From contig CAILUD010000213.1 in assembly GCA_903837285.1 (NCBI GenBank), positions 1 through 48,067 on the forward strand: a DNA stretch of 48,067 nucleotides. Direction: 5' to 3'. Below, piece after piece: positions 17,301-24,902 of the stretch. The DNA is from an uncultured Bacteroidota bacterium. GTDB taxonomy: Bacteria; Bacteroidota; Bacteroidia; Bacteroidales; GWA2-32-17. The notes beneath the pieces were generated by a model. The model searched no databases. It was not told the DNA's origin and saw only the letters and a list, made by a program, of their open reading frames with translations. Every line of letters begins with the position of its first letter. Position 1 is the stretch's first letter. The position numbers were made by a program, and so were the translations under genes.

Positions 17301-17578
17301 TTTATTGTAGAAAAATTTCCTGTAACAACAGTACCATTTCCAACAGATAAAGATACTATTCCAAATGTATTTGTTGTTGATAAATGTGTCTCTACATATT
17401 CTGCAACACCTACTGCTGATATAGGAATAATACTCAATCTTAAATTTACTGATTGAGATTGCAATACATTGCCGGTAGCATCACGAATTACTGCCTGATA
17501 TTGAAAAGACTGAGGTGCCTGAGCAAATACTTTAATAATTAGTATTAAGCCAATTAAAGTCCATAATATTTTTTTCAT
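14372..17578 (-). CDS. Large fibre-like exported protein with YadA-head repeats and S74 C-terminus
   Basis: A 1068-residue protein, first of the three fibre genes. Signal peptide 1-19 (ends IKVFAQ), then the shared N-terminal module. Residues about 170-295 hold three copies of a roughly 40-residue unit (TTYSAGSGLSLSGTTF ... GGATTISGTYPNFTISS), as in phage-tail or collagen-like stalks. A block shared with the 693-residue protein follows, then about 480-780 with many S.AMG..T.ASG head repeats. The end (about 950-1066) has the S74/endosialidase-chaperone features SDERLKKDITTF, NPVKYKYNG and NIGILAQEIQKI, followed by a coiled coil. The -7 element lies about 25 bp upstream. No phage genes surround it, so this is a cellular fibre rather than a tail spike. 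Confidence 0.8.
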   Translation of the reverse strand: MKKILWTLIGLILIIKVFAQAPQSFQYQAVIRDATGNVLQSQSVNLRLSIIPISAVGVAEYVETHLSTTNTFGIVSLSVGNGTVVTGNFSTINWGASSHYIKVEADPTGGTSYLDMGTTQLLSVPYAINSLSATQADNATNANYATVAGTANYVGGTGIDITGSTVVNTAPDQTLILNQGGSTTVTGNYPNFTISSADNNTTYSAGSGLSLSGTTFDNTAPDQTVTLTQGGATTISGTYPNFTISSVDNNTTYSAGSGLSLSGTTFENTAPDQAVTLTQGGATTISGTYPNFTISSTDLNSGTPGGLNKTIQYNNSGVFGGNANFIWDNSNERLGIGTASPLGRVVVQGSATALATEPLFEVKNKAGQTVFVVYEDSVNVFVNDDAIQSNRGGFAVSGRNNTKALTHNYLKVTPDKTRIFLNEDVASDGFAVIGINSGGNKDYLNVSVDTMEVINPSQPRILWYPTKEAFLTGRVFIENRDSVGINSFASGFESKAIGRQSQALGYKAISRGNYSTAIGKNAVAKSINSFAFGDHSIAANQDAYSFGAYAEATGIGSFAFGYVGRDSLGPTGVVTRASGNYSFAFGLGSQASAEGAIAFGAGDSATGLYSLSMGYKNKSTDWYSTSMGAYTRSTGFVATSMGYRTIASGYFSTALGFGSIASGQNSFAMGYETMSNGFFTTAMGWQSVASGECGLSTGYQTEANGSYSVAMGFRTKANAQSSTAFGDGSIANGIWSTAMGVNTIANGMFSTALGSSTHSRGVSSIAMGQSTYANSYNSFVAGRYNDTTSSSASSWIGTDPLFVIGNGSGNLSRSNALTVLKNGFVGIGTIAPPARLSVVSVGSNPSIPNTTSTGILRIGISSSEGLDIGKMASGSFAAWLQSGLAGIIADPLSLQPSGGNVGIGTTTPVYQLQLSTDNAAKPSTNTWTIASDERLKKDITTFNDGLDVLLKINPVKYKYNGLAGMPTDGENIGILAQEIQKIAPYTVGVFKYSVGNSGDRNGAKNETEYLSFNSHALTFVTINAIKELKKLNDMQVEKNEILVKENTEQKILINNLIERIEKLESKIK

Positions 17579-17602
17579 ATTTAAAATTTATTTTAATAAT
17601 CC

Positions 17603-17610
17603 CAAAAATA
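17603..17610 (-). promoter_or_regulatory. Promoter of the fibre-gene cluster
   Basis: TATTTTTG on the minus strand matches TAnnTTTG and has a TTG -33 element (17631-17633) exactly 20 bp upstream. The leader to the ATG at 17578 would be about 20 nt. It is divergent from the TetR promoter. Confidence 0.55.
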
Positions 17611-17667
17611 TGTATTTAGATAACCAATAACAAGTTATTCGTCAAAAAGTAAAAAAAAGTTAAAATA

Positions 17668-17699
17668 TTTGCATTTTTAATAATTACACACTATTTTTG
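17668..17699 (+). promoter_or_regulatory. Promoter of the TetR-efflux operon
   Basis: TTTG (17668-17671) and TATTTTTG (17692-17699) form a -33/-7 pair with a 20-bp spacer, the best-spaced promoter in the window. The ATG of the TetR gene is at 17731. Confidence 0.55.
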
Positions 17700-17712
17700 A
17701 CCAGTTGGTTAA
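17697..17712. promoter_or_regulatory. Probable TetR operator overlapping the -7 element
   Basis: TTGACCAGTTGGTTAA is an imperfect palindrome (6 of 8 half-site positions complementary) that starts inside the -7 element and covers the expected transcription start. Position and symmetry suit autorepression by the TetR-family protein encoded just downstream. Confidence 0.55.
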
Positions 17713-17730
17713 ACTATTTAATTAATCCTA

Positions 17731-18348
17731 ATGGTCAAGATAAAAGAAATTGAGAAAAGTACTGAAATAAAAATACTTGAAGCTGCAAAACAAGAATTTT
17801 TAGAGCGAGGTTTTGATGGAGCTCGAATGCAAAAAATTGCAGAGCGCGCCGGAATAAATAAAGCATTACTGCATTATTATTTCAGATCGAAAGAGAATTT
17901 ATTTAAAGCTATTTTTCAATCAGTTTTTGAAAATTTCTTCCCTAAAGTGGTAAAAACGTTTCAATCAGAAATCTCTTTTTTTGATAAACTAAAATTCTTT
18001 ATCGATAATTATATTGATGTGCTTTCAAAAAATCCATTTCTTCCAGCGTTTATATTACATGAAATTCAACTTAGACCGGAAATGTTAATCAATAGCATGA
18101 AAGAACAAGGTTTTAATCCATCTGTTTTTCTTAACATGTTTAAAAGGGAAATGGAAAATGGTGTAATCTGCAATATGCGAGTCGAACATCTGGTTGTAAA
18201 TATTCTTTCGATGTGTATTTTCCCCGTTGCTGCAGCACCAATAATTAAAGGAATGATTTTTAAAAATGATGATATAGAATACCAACAATTTCTTGAAGAA
18301 AGAAAAATAATTGTTTATGAATTTGTTGTTAATTCAATTAAAAAATAA
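17731..18348 (+). CDS. TetR/AcrR-family transcriptional regulator
   Basis: A 205-residue repressor. The N-terminal helix-turn-helix (about residues 8-55) reads IKILEAAKQEFLERGFDGARMQKIAERAGINKALLHYYF with the internal breaks typical of TetR proteins, and the RSKENLFKAIF helix follows. The C-terminal part is helical and binds an unknown ligand. It is the first gene of a seven-gene efflux operon, 9 bp upstream of the TolC gene, and a palindrome overlaps its promoter, so it probably represses itself and the pump until an effector binds. Close Bacteroidota homologues occupy the same position in similar operons. Confidence 0.92.
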   Translation: MVKIKEIEKSTEIKILEAAKQEFLERGFDGARMQKIAERAGINKALLHYYFRSKENLFKAIFQSVFENFFPKVVKTFQSEISFFDKLKFFIDNYIDVLSKNPFLPAFILHEIQLRPEMLINSMKEQGFNPSVFLNMFKREMENGVICNMRVEHLVVNILSMCIFPVAAAPIIKGMIFKNDDIEYQQFLEERKIIVYEFVVNSIKK

Positions 18349-18357
18349 AATAATACT

Positions 18358-19632
18358 ATGTGGGGAAAAGTAAAATTCAGCATACTCATGACTTTAATAT
18401 TGCCACTTTTAGGATTTAGTCAGGGTAATGACACATTATATATTGAATATTGTTACAAGTTACTGTATCAAAACTGGCCAACTTTAAAAAATGACAGTTT
18501 GTATAGCCAATCAAGTTTATACAAAAGCAAAAATATAAGTTCAGCTTATTTACCTCAAATTGGATTTAATGCTCAGGCAACTTACCAAAATGATGTCACT
18601 TCTGTTACTTTACCTTTTCCTGGAATTAAAATTGACAGTCCTTCAAAAGATCAATACAAAGCGACATTAGATGTTAATCAATTAATTTTTGATGCAGGAT
18701 TAACAAATAGCCGTAAAAAACTGGAATCTTCAAATTCATTAATAGATAAACAGCAAATAGTAATAGATATCAACTCAAAAAAAGAACAACTAAATAATCT
18801 CTTCTTTAATATAATGTTGCTTCAGGAAACTGAAAATCTACAATTTACATTACAATCAAAACTAAAAGAAAAACTTTCTGTTTTACAGTCGGGTGTTACT
18901 AACGGAATAATTACCGAATCTGAACTTTTTGCTCTACAAGCAGAATTATTAAAAACAGATCAGCTAATTATAGAAATTCAAACATCCAGAAATGGCCTAT
19001 TATCTTCACTTTCAAAATTTATTGGGCAAGAAATTCCAAAAAATATTAAACTTGGATATGAATCTAAACAATTTGCATTTACCGAAAATATTCTACGTCC
19101 GGAAATAGAATTATTTAATCTTAACAAATCACGCATAAATGCTTCAGAAAATATTTCAAAGAAATCACTACTACCTAAATTATATGGGTTTGGACAAGCA
19201 GGATACGGTAGACCTGGACTAAACATGCTTAACAATGATTTCCAAACTTTTTATATAGTAGGTGCAAAACTCAGCTGGACACCGTGGGATTGGAATCAAA
19301 GTTCGCGTGACAGAAAGGTTATGGAAATTCAAAAGGAAATAATTTCAAATCAGCAAGAGGCATTTGTAAAAGCAATAAATATTCAGACTGAAAATGAAAT
19401 AACAACAATCAATAAAATGGAAGAATTGCTTAAAAAAGATGCTGAAATTATTAACCTACGTGAAAAGATAACCATAGCATCATCATCAAAATTAGCAAAT
19501 GGGACAATCAGAAGTTCAGATTATATTGATGATGTTACAGCAGAAAATCAGGCAAAAATTGAAATGAAAAAACATCAGATACAAATTCTTTTTGCAAAAT
19601 TCAATTATTTAGTAATTAAAGGTCTAATCTAA
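18358..19632 (+). CDS. TolC-family outer-membrane efflux protein
   Basis: A 424-residue outer-membrane factor. Signal peptide about residues 1-21 (ends LLGFSQ). The two-fold repeated OEP pattern is visible: a first half with a periplasmic helix pair and a beta hairpin (YLPQIGFNAQATYQND), and a second half with the matching block (SLLPKLYGFGQAGYGRPGLN...GAKLSWTPWDW), then long coiled-coil helices rich in Glu, Lys and Gln. It forms the trimeric exit duct across the outer membrane for the adjacent ABC pump. The 9-bp spacing after the TetR gene and 11-bp spacing before the HlyD-type gene indicate co-transcription. Confidence 0.9.
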   Translation: MWGKVKFSILMTLILPLLGFSQGNDTLYIEYCYKLLYQNWPTLKNDSLYSQSSLYKSKNISSAYLPQIGFNAQATYQNDVTSVTLPFPGIKIDSPSKDQYKATLDVNQLIFDAGLTNSRKKLESSNSLIDKQQIVIDINSKKEQLNNLFFNIMLLQETENLQFTLQSKLKEKLSVLQSGVTNGIITESELFALQAELLKTDQLIIEIQTSRNGLLSSLSKFIGQEIPKNIKLGYESKQFAFTENILRPEIELFNLNKSRINASENISKKSLLPKLYGFGQAGYGRPGLNMLNNDFQTFYIVGAKLSWTPWDWNQSSRDRKVMEIQKEIISNQQEAFVKAINIQTENEITTINKMEELLKKDAEIINLREKITIASSSKLANGTIRSSDYIDDVTAENQAKIEMKKHQIQILFAKFNYLVIKGLI

Positions 19633-19643
19633 TATATTCAGAA

Positions 19644-20534
19644 ATGAAAAACATAATAACATTAACATCGTTAATAATAATTTCAATATTATTTTCCTGC
19701 TCTGATGATAAAAATAAATCTGACGCCTATGGAAATTTCGAAGCAGTAGAGGTAACTGTTTCTTCTGAAGTTCAGGGTAAAATGCTTTCTTTAAAAGTTG
19801 AAGAAGGAACCAATATTGATTCAGGAATTACAGTTGGTTTTATCGATACAACAAACACATGGCTTAAATTAAAACAGATCGAGTCTCAAAAATCAGCAAT
19901 ACAAGCAAAAGTTTCAAATGTTGTTTCGCAAATTAATGTACAAAATCAACAAAAGGCAAACTTAAATTCAGAGAAAAAAAGAATTGAAAAACTTTTGAAA
20001 GATAAAGCAGTACCTGAAAAGCAACTCGATGATATTAATAATGCAATTGCTTTAATTGACAAACAAATTGAATTAATTAAAACTCAAAATCAGGCTGTAT
20101 TTAGTGAACTTGATGGTATGGATTATCAAATAAAACAAATCCAAGATCAGATAAAAAGAAGTTATTTAATTAACCCTATTAAAGGAATTATACTTGAAAA
20201 ATATGTAGAACAATCAGAAATGGTTGTACCCGGAAGAGCAATTTATAAAATTGCCAACCTCGATGAAATTATTTTAAGAGCTTATATAAGCGAAAAACAA
20301 CTTGCAAATGCAAAAATAAATCAAACTGCTTCAGTATTTTTTGATGATGGCAAAGGTGAATTAAAAGAAGTGTCAGGAACTATTTCGTGGGTTTCTTCAC
20401 AATCAGAATTTACACCTAAAATTATTCAGACAAGAGATGAACGCCAGAATTTAGTTTATGCTGTTAAAATTAAAGTAAAAAATGATGGCTCAATAAAAAT
20501 TGGAATGCCTGGTGAAATGAAATTTAAAAACTAA
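19644..20534 (+). CDS. HlyD/MacA-type periplasmic adaptor lipoprotein
   Basis: A 296-residue membrane-fusion protein. Residues 1-19 end in the lipobox ILFSC (C19), so it is probably a lipoprotein rather than a transmembrane adaptor. The order is that of the family: a biotinyl-lipoyl-like half (VSSEVQGKMLSLKVEEGTNI), an alpha-helical hairpin (about 70-165), the returning lipoyl half (RSYLINPIKGIILEKYVEQSEMV), and a beta-barrel domain (LDEIILRAYISEKQLANAKI). It connects the ABC permeases to the TolC protein. A dispersed repeat lies between this gene and the first ATPase gene. Confidence 0.9.
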   Translation: MKNIITLTSLIIISILFSCSDDKNKSDAYGNFEAVEVTVSSEVQGKMLSLKVEEGTNIDSGITVGFIDTTNTWLKLKQIESQKSAIQAKVSNVVSQINVQNQQKANLNSEKKRIEKLLKDKAVPEKQLDDINNAIALIDKQIELIKTQNQAVFSELDGMDYQIKQIQDQIKRSYLINPIKGIILEKYVEQSEMVVPGRAIYKIANLDEIILRAYISEKQLANAKINQTASVFFDDGKGELKEVSGTISWVSSQSEFTPKIIQTRDERQNLVYAVKIKVKNDGSIKIGMPGEMKFKN

Positions 20535-20557
20535 AAAAAATCATTAACAAAAAAAAT

Positions 20558-20620
20558 CGTCAAGCTGAACTTGATTAAGCATCTCATATAAAAAGATGGC
20601 GGATCATGTCCGCCATGACG
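20558..20620. repeat. Dispersed palindromic repeat within the efflux operon
   Basis: Outer boundaries CGTCAAGCTGAACTTGATTA and CATGACG belong to the GTCAT...ATGAC family. Inside is a perfect 8-bp hairpin ATGGCGGA/TCCGCCAT (20596-20616) with a 5-nt loop. No U-run follows, so it is not a clear terminator, but it could tune mRNA stability or the ratio between upstream and downstream genes. Confidence 0.75.
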
Positions 20621-20651
20621 AACAGAATATACTTATAATATTAATTTTAAA

Positions 20652-21563
20652 ATGAATTTTGTTGAAATAAATAACATCTCAAAAAGTTACGGCACTCACA
20701 AAGCCCTACATGAAACCTCTTTTTCTGTAAAAAAAGGAGAGCTTTTTGGTGTTATTGGTCCAGATGGAGCAGGAAAAACAACATTATTCAGAATACTCAC
20801 CACCCTCCTGCTTGCCGACTCTGGTTCAGCTAAAATAGCGGGTCTGGATATTTTAAAAGATTATAAAAAAATAAGACAAATTGTTGGTTATATGCCTGGA
20901 AAATTCTCCCTGTATCAGGACCTAACAATTGAAGAAAACCTTGCATTTTTTGCTACAATATTTGGAACAACAATTAAAGAAAACTACGAACTTATAAAAG
21001 ATATTTATATACAGATTGAGCCATTTAAAGATCGTCAGGCAGGAAAACTTTCAGGTGGAATGAAACAAAAACTTGCACTTTCATGTGCATTAATACATAA
21101 ACCAGAAATTTTAATTCTTGACGAACCAACAACAGGTGTAGATGCAGTTTCGCGTACCGAATTCTGGGATTTGCTTCGAAGATTTAAAGATATGGGAATT
21201 ACAATAATTGTTTCTACGCCATATATGGATGAAGCAAGCCTTTGCGATCGCGTTGCACTAATGCAGGAAGGAAAAATAATGCAAATTGACACACCTGCTA
21301 ACATTATTAAAAACTACAAACCAGAACTTCTTGCCATTCATTCTAACAATATGCATGACTTGCTTGTAAAACTAAGAAACTACAACATAAATTCACAAGT
21401 ATATTTATTCGGACAAACAGTTCATTTTTCATCAAATGAAAGAATTAATCAATCTGACTTAAAAAATTATTTACAAAATAATGGTCATCCTAATACCGAA
21501 ATAAATACTTGTTCTCCAACTATTGAAGATTGTTTTTTATGGCTAATGAAACAACATAATTAA
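20652..21563 (+). CDS. ABC transporter ATPase, YbhF-like first half
   Basis: A 303-residue nucleotide-binding protein. Walker A GPDGAGKTT (36-44), Q-loop region YMPGKFSLYQDLT, signature LSGGMKQ (133-139) and Walker B ILILDEP (153-159, catalytic Glu158) are intact. The switch histidine is replaced by Pro190 (VSTPYMDEA). The C-terminal 80 residues are an extra domain as in drug or polysaccharide exporters. E. coli YbhF fuses two such ATPase halves; here the second half is a separate gene whose ATG directly follows this stop. Predicted to pair with it and energise the two ABC-2 permeases. Confidence 0.92.
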   Translation: MNFVEINNISKSYGTHKALHETSFSVKKGELFGVIGPDGAGKTTLFRILTTLLLADSGSAKIAGLDILKDYKKIRQIVGYMPGKFSLYQDLTIEENLAFFATIFGTTIKENYELIKDIYIQIEPFKDRQAGKLSGGMKQKLALSCALIHKPEILILDEPTTGVDAVSRTEFWDLLRRFKDMGITIIVSTPYMDEASLCDRVALMQEGKIMQIDTPANIIKNYKPELLAIHSNNMHDLLVKLRNYNINSQVYLFGQTVHFSSNERINQSDLKNYLQNNGHPNTEINTCSPTIEDCFLWLMKQHN

Positions 21564-22303
21564 TGGAAAAAGAAAAAGCCATAACTGTTAAAAATCTGGT
21601 AAAGAAGTTCGGTAGCTTTGTTGCTAACGACAATCTTACTTTTGATGTATACAAAGGTGAAATATTTGGTTTCCTTGGTGCTAATGGTGCCGGAAAAACA
21701 ACAGCATTAAAAATACTTTGTGGTTTATCCAGCCCAACATCCGGAGAAATAAATGTTGCAGGTTTTGATGTTTATACAGAGACAAACAAAATAAAAAATA
21801 ACATTGGGTACATGAGTCAGAAGTTTTCACTATATGAAGACTTAACTGTTTATGAAAATATTCGATTTTATGGAGGAATTTACGGATTAAAATTAAAGGA
21901 TATTCGCAAGCGAGCTGATGAGTTAATTCAAAAACTTGGTTTAACAAATGTCAGAAATGAATTATTAAGCAGCATTCCGCTAGGCTGGAAACAGAAACTA
22001 GCATTTTCTGTAGCAATATTTCATCATCCAAAAATTGTATTTTTAGATGAACCAACAGGTGGAGTTGACCCTGTAACACGTCGTGAATTCTGGGATATGA
22101 TTTACGAAGCAGCAGGGGAAGGAATTACAATTATGGTAACAACACATTATATGGATGAAGCAGAATATTGTAACCGTGTTTGCATTATGGTTGACGGACG
22201 AATTGAGGCAATTGGAACACCCTCAGAATTAATTAAAAATCAAAATGCGGAAAACATGAATGATGTTTTTATTCAACTGGCAAGAAAAGTGAAACAAAAA
22301 TAA
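21563..22303 (+). CDS. ABC transporter ATPase, YbhF-like second half
   Basis: A 246-residue nucleotide-binding protein. Walker A GANGAGKTT (39-47), Walker B IVFLDEP (158-164, Glu163) and the switch histidine H195 (TTHYMDEAEYC) are normal. The signature is degenerate: IPLGWKQ (138-144) replaces LSGGMKQ, as in the second half of YbhF-type proteins. The gene overlaps the stop of the first ATPase gene by one base (TAATG), which favours equimolar synthesis. The pair should form a heterodimer with one good and one poor ATP site. Confidence 0.92.
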   Translation: MEKEKAITVKNLVKKFGSFVANDNLTFDVYKGEIFGFLGANGAGKTTALKILCGLSSPTSGEINVAGFDVYTETNKIKNNIGYMSQKFSLYEDLTVYENIRFYGGIYGLKLKDIRKRADELIQKLGLTNVRNELLSSIPLGWKQKLAFSVAIFHHPKIVFLDEPTGGVDPVTRREFWDMIYEAAGEGITIMVTTHYMDEAEYCNRVCIMVDGRIEAIGTPSELIKNQNAENMNDVFIQLARKVKQK

Positions 22304-22305
22304 AC

Positions 22306-22466
22306 TGACACGAATTACACGAAGTAAAAAAAGATAATTTAAACAAAAGTAAATTAGTAAAATTAGTGTCAAGATGAAAAAATAATAGACATTAATTTTA
22401 CGAAATAAAAAGAATAAAAAATGGGAATAAAAATAAATCATTTTAAAATTAGTGCAATTCGTGTCA
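22306..22466. repeat. 161-bp inverted-repeat element (TGACACGAATT family)
   Basis: The spacer between the ATPase and permease genes begins TGACACGAATTACACGAA and ends TTAGTGCAATTCGTGTCA, terminal inverted repeats of 18 bp with about three mismatches. The interior is A-rich with no coding potential. A related fragment, CGTGAAATTAGTGTCA, is seen near 26897-26912. It resembles a small non-autonomous element or an intergenic repeat. Confidence 0.72.
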
Positions 22467-22473
22467 TATTAAT

Positions 22474-23580
22474 ATGAAAAAATTCATTGGTTTTGTAAAG
22501 AAAGAATACTATCATATTATTCGTGATCCACGAACTTTATTCGTGCTCATTGCTATGCCTATAGCTCAGATTTTGCTTTTTGGATATGTAATAACAAATG
22601 AAATTAAAAATGCTTCAATTGGAATATTAGATCACTCAAAAGATGAAGTCACCAAACAAATTTCAAGTAAAATATTATCATCAGGATATTTTAAATTAGA
22701 TGCATCAATAAATTCTGAACAAGAAATTCACGAAGCTTTCAGAAAAGGTAAAATAAAGGAAGTTATAGTATTTGAACCACATTTTGGGGAAAAACTTAAA
22801 AAAGAGGGTTCAGCTAAAATTCAGATTATTGCAGATGCTTCTGATCCGAATATGGCAAATTTGCTAACAAATTATACTGAAGCAATCATTAGAAATTATT
22901 CAATTGCTATAACAACACAAAATTCACAAATTTCATTAATAACTCCAGAAGTAAGAATGCTTTATAATCCGGAATTAAAAGGCGCATATATGTTTGTGCC
23001 AGGAATTATTGCAATGTTATTAATGTTAATTTCTGCATTAATGACTTCCATTTCGATAACACGCGAAAAAGAATTGGGAACAATGGAAGTATTATTAGCT
23101 TCTCCTTTAAATCCTTTTACAGTTATAGTAGGAAAAGTAACTCCCTACCTCTTATTATCATTTATTAATGCTTGCTTAATTCTACTCACTGGCTATTTTG
23201 TTTTTAATGTTCCTATAAATGGAAGTATAGTTTTACTTCTTGCAGAATGTTTACTATTTATTTTTATGGCTCTTTCTCTTGGAATACTTATTTCAACCGT
23301 AACAAAAACTCAACAGGCAGCCATGTTAATCTCATTAGTTGTATTAATGCTTCCTACTATATTACTTTCAGGATTTATTTTCCCTGTTGAAAACATGCCT
23401 TTAATTCTTCAATATTTATGTAAAATAATGCCTCCAAAATATTTCATAAACATTGTAAGAACAATAATGTTAAAAGGCGGAAACTTAAGTACATTGTGGA
23501 GCGACACTCTTATTTTGTTTGGAATGTCAATATTCTTTATTATTGTAAGTGTGCGTAAATATAAAATACGATTAGAATAA
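22474..23580 (+). CDS. ABC-2 type permease, YbhS/YbhR-like, copy 1
   Basis: A 368-residue membrane protein with the ABC-2 exporter layout. An N-terminal cytoplasmic helix (FVKKEYYHIIRDPRTLF) precedes TM1 (about 22-42), then comes a large periplasmic domain (about 45-170), then five TM helices from about residue 172 on. The ABC-2 signature region ITREKELGTMEVLLASPL lies after TM2. It pairs with the next gene as the membrane part of the pump. A 16-bp tandem duplication straddles its stop codon and lengthens the spacer to the next gene to 17 bp. Confidence 0.9.
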   Translation: MKKFIGFVKKEYYHIIRDPRTLFVLIAMPIAQILLFGYVITNEIKNASIGILDHSKDEVTKQISSKILSSGYFKLDASINSEQEIHEAFRKGKIKEVIVFEPHFGEKLKKEGSAKIQIIADASDPNMANLLTNYTEAIIRNYSIAITTQNSQISLITPEVRMLYNPELKGAYMFVPGIIAMLLMLISALMTSISITREKELGTMEVLLASPLNPFTVIVGKVTPYLLLSFINACLILLTGYFVFNVPINGSIVLLLAECLLFIFMALSLGILISTVTKTQQAAMLISLVVLMLPTILLSGFIFPVENMPLILQYLCKIMPPKYFINIVRTIMLKGGNLSTLWSDTLILFGMSIFFIIVSVRKYKIRLE

Positions 23581-23594
23581 AATACGATTAGAAT
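23563..23594 (+). repeat. 16-bp tandem duplication across the stop codon
   Basis: AAAATACGATTAGAAT occurs twice in direct succession (23563-23578 and 23579-23594). With one copy the two permease genes would be separated by a single base. Confidence 0.85.
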
Positions 23595-23597
23595 AAA

Positions 23598-24713
23598 ATG
23601 CGAATAATATTATTCATAATACAAAAGGAGTTTTTGCAAATATTTCGCAATAAAAGCATGCTACCTGTAATTTTTGTTATGCCAATTATTCAACTAATAA
23701 TTCTGGTAAATGCTGCAACATTTGAAATGAAAAACATTAAACTTTGCATTGTTGATCAGGATTTATCTACCTATTCAAGAAATCTTAGCAGTAAATTTGA
23801 AGGTTCACCGTATTTTGTTATAGAAAAAAGAACTTTTTCTTCAAAAGAAGCAATTACATATATTGACAGAGGCGAAATAACTGCAGCAATTGTAATTCCA
23901 CAAGGTTTTGAAAGAAAAATTATCAGAAATGAAAAAAATATCAAAGTACAAGTATTAATTGATGCTATTAATGGTACAAATGCAGGAGTTTCGCAAGCTT
24001 ATATTATTTCAATTTTACAAGATTACAATAAACAAATAATATCAAAATTATTGCCTGTTAGTTCATCTAATAATGGAATTGAAACTTCAAGAAGATTTTG
24101 GTATAATCCCGAATTAAATTATAAAACATTTATGGTCCCTGGGATTTTGGTATTGCTAATAACAATAATCTCATTTATTTTATCAGGAATGAACGTAGTT
24201 CGAGAAAAAGAAATAGGAACTATTGAACAAATAAATGTTACACCTATTAAAAAATACCAATTCATTGCCGGAAAATTAATTCCATTTTGGATAATCGGAC
24301 TTTTTGAACTTGCTTTCGGGTTAACAATAGGAAAATTATTATTTGATATCCCATTAGTTGGTAACCTTGGCTTAGTATTCGGATTTGCAGCAATATATTT
24401 AATAGTATTACTTGCACTTGGACTTTTAGTTTCAACAATAGTAAATACGCAACAGCAAGCCATGTTTATTTCGTTTTTCTTTATGGTTGTTTTCATTTTA
24501 ATGAGTGGTTTATTTACAGGAGTTGAAAGCATGCCTGAATGGGCACAAATAGTTAATAAAGCTAATCCTCTTGCATATTTTGTTGAAGTTATGCGAATGA
24601 TACTTTTAAAAGGCTCAGGCATAGCAGATATTTTTAAACAATTAATTGCAATAATAACATTTGCTGTTTTTATGATTAGCCTGGCTGTTTGGAGATATAA
24701 AAAAATAACTTAA
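23598..24713 (+). CDS. ABC-2 type permease, YbhS/YbhR-like, copy 2
   Basis: A 371-residue membrane protein, paralogous in layout to the preceding permease: N-terminal amphipathic helix (IQKEFLQIFRNKSMLPV), TM1, a large periplasmic domain with the Ser/Thr-rich middle, then five TM helices with the signature VVREKEIGTIEQINVTPI. Last gene of the operon. Substrate unknown; YbhFSR-type pumps have been linked to drugs and lipids. An antisense open frame of 167 codons across it is not a gene. Confidence 0.9.
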   Translation: MRIILFIIQKEFLQIFRNKSMLPVIFVMPIIQLIILVNAATFEMKNIKLCIVDQDLSTYSRNLSSKFEGSPYFVIEKRTFSSKEAITYIDRGEITAAIVIPQGFERKIIRNEKNIKVQVLIDAINGTNAGVSQAYIISILQDYNKQIISKLLPVSSSNNGIETSRRFWYNPELNYKTFMVPGILVLLITIISFILSGMNVVREKEIGTIEQINVTPIKKYQFIAGKLIPFWIIGLFELAFGLTIGKLLFDIPLVGNLGLVFGFAAIYLIVLLALGLLVSTIVNTQQQAMFISFFFMVVFILMSGLFTGVESMPEWAQIVNKANPLAYFVEVMRMILLKGSGIADIFKQLIAIITFAVFMISLAVWRYKKIT

Positions 24714-24845
24714 TAAAATACTGCTACTTACATTAAATACATTTTAATTCCTCTTCCTTGACTTAATATTTTTAAAACTAATTTCTTCTTTGTATTTTAG
24801 CAGAATTAGATAAACAACTTATATTAGAATAACAATTCTTCCTTT

Positions 24846-24883
24846 TGTCATTCTGAGCATAGCGAATAATCTAGTAAGAATAA
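24846..24883. repeat. Half copy of the GTCATTC dispersed repeat
   Basis: GTCATTCTGAGCATAGCGAA continues into TAATCTAGTAAGAATAAC. It matches the left arm of the family and a shortened right end, upstream of the aspartate kinase gene. Confidence 0.65.
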
Positions 24884-24902
24884 CACTTTTCAAAATTGAA
24901 AT

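Noticed and set aside
10070-17578. Prophage tail module suggested by S74/tail-spike domains
   Set aside because: All three proteins have signal peptides and there are no capsid, terminase, portal or integrase genes nearby.
24119-24622. Antisense 167-codon frame in the second permease
   Set aside because: It is opposite a clear ABC-2 permease and its sequence has no recognisable family features.
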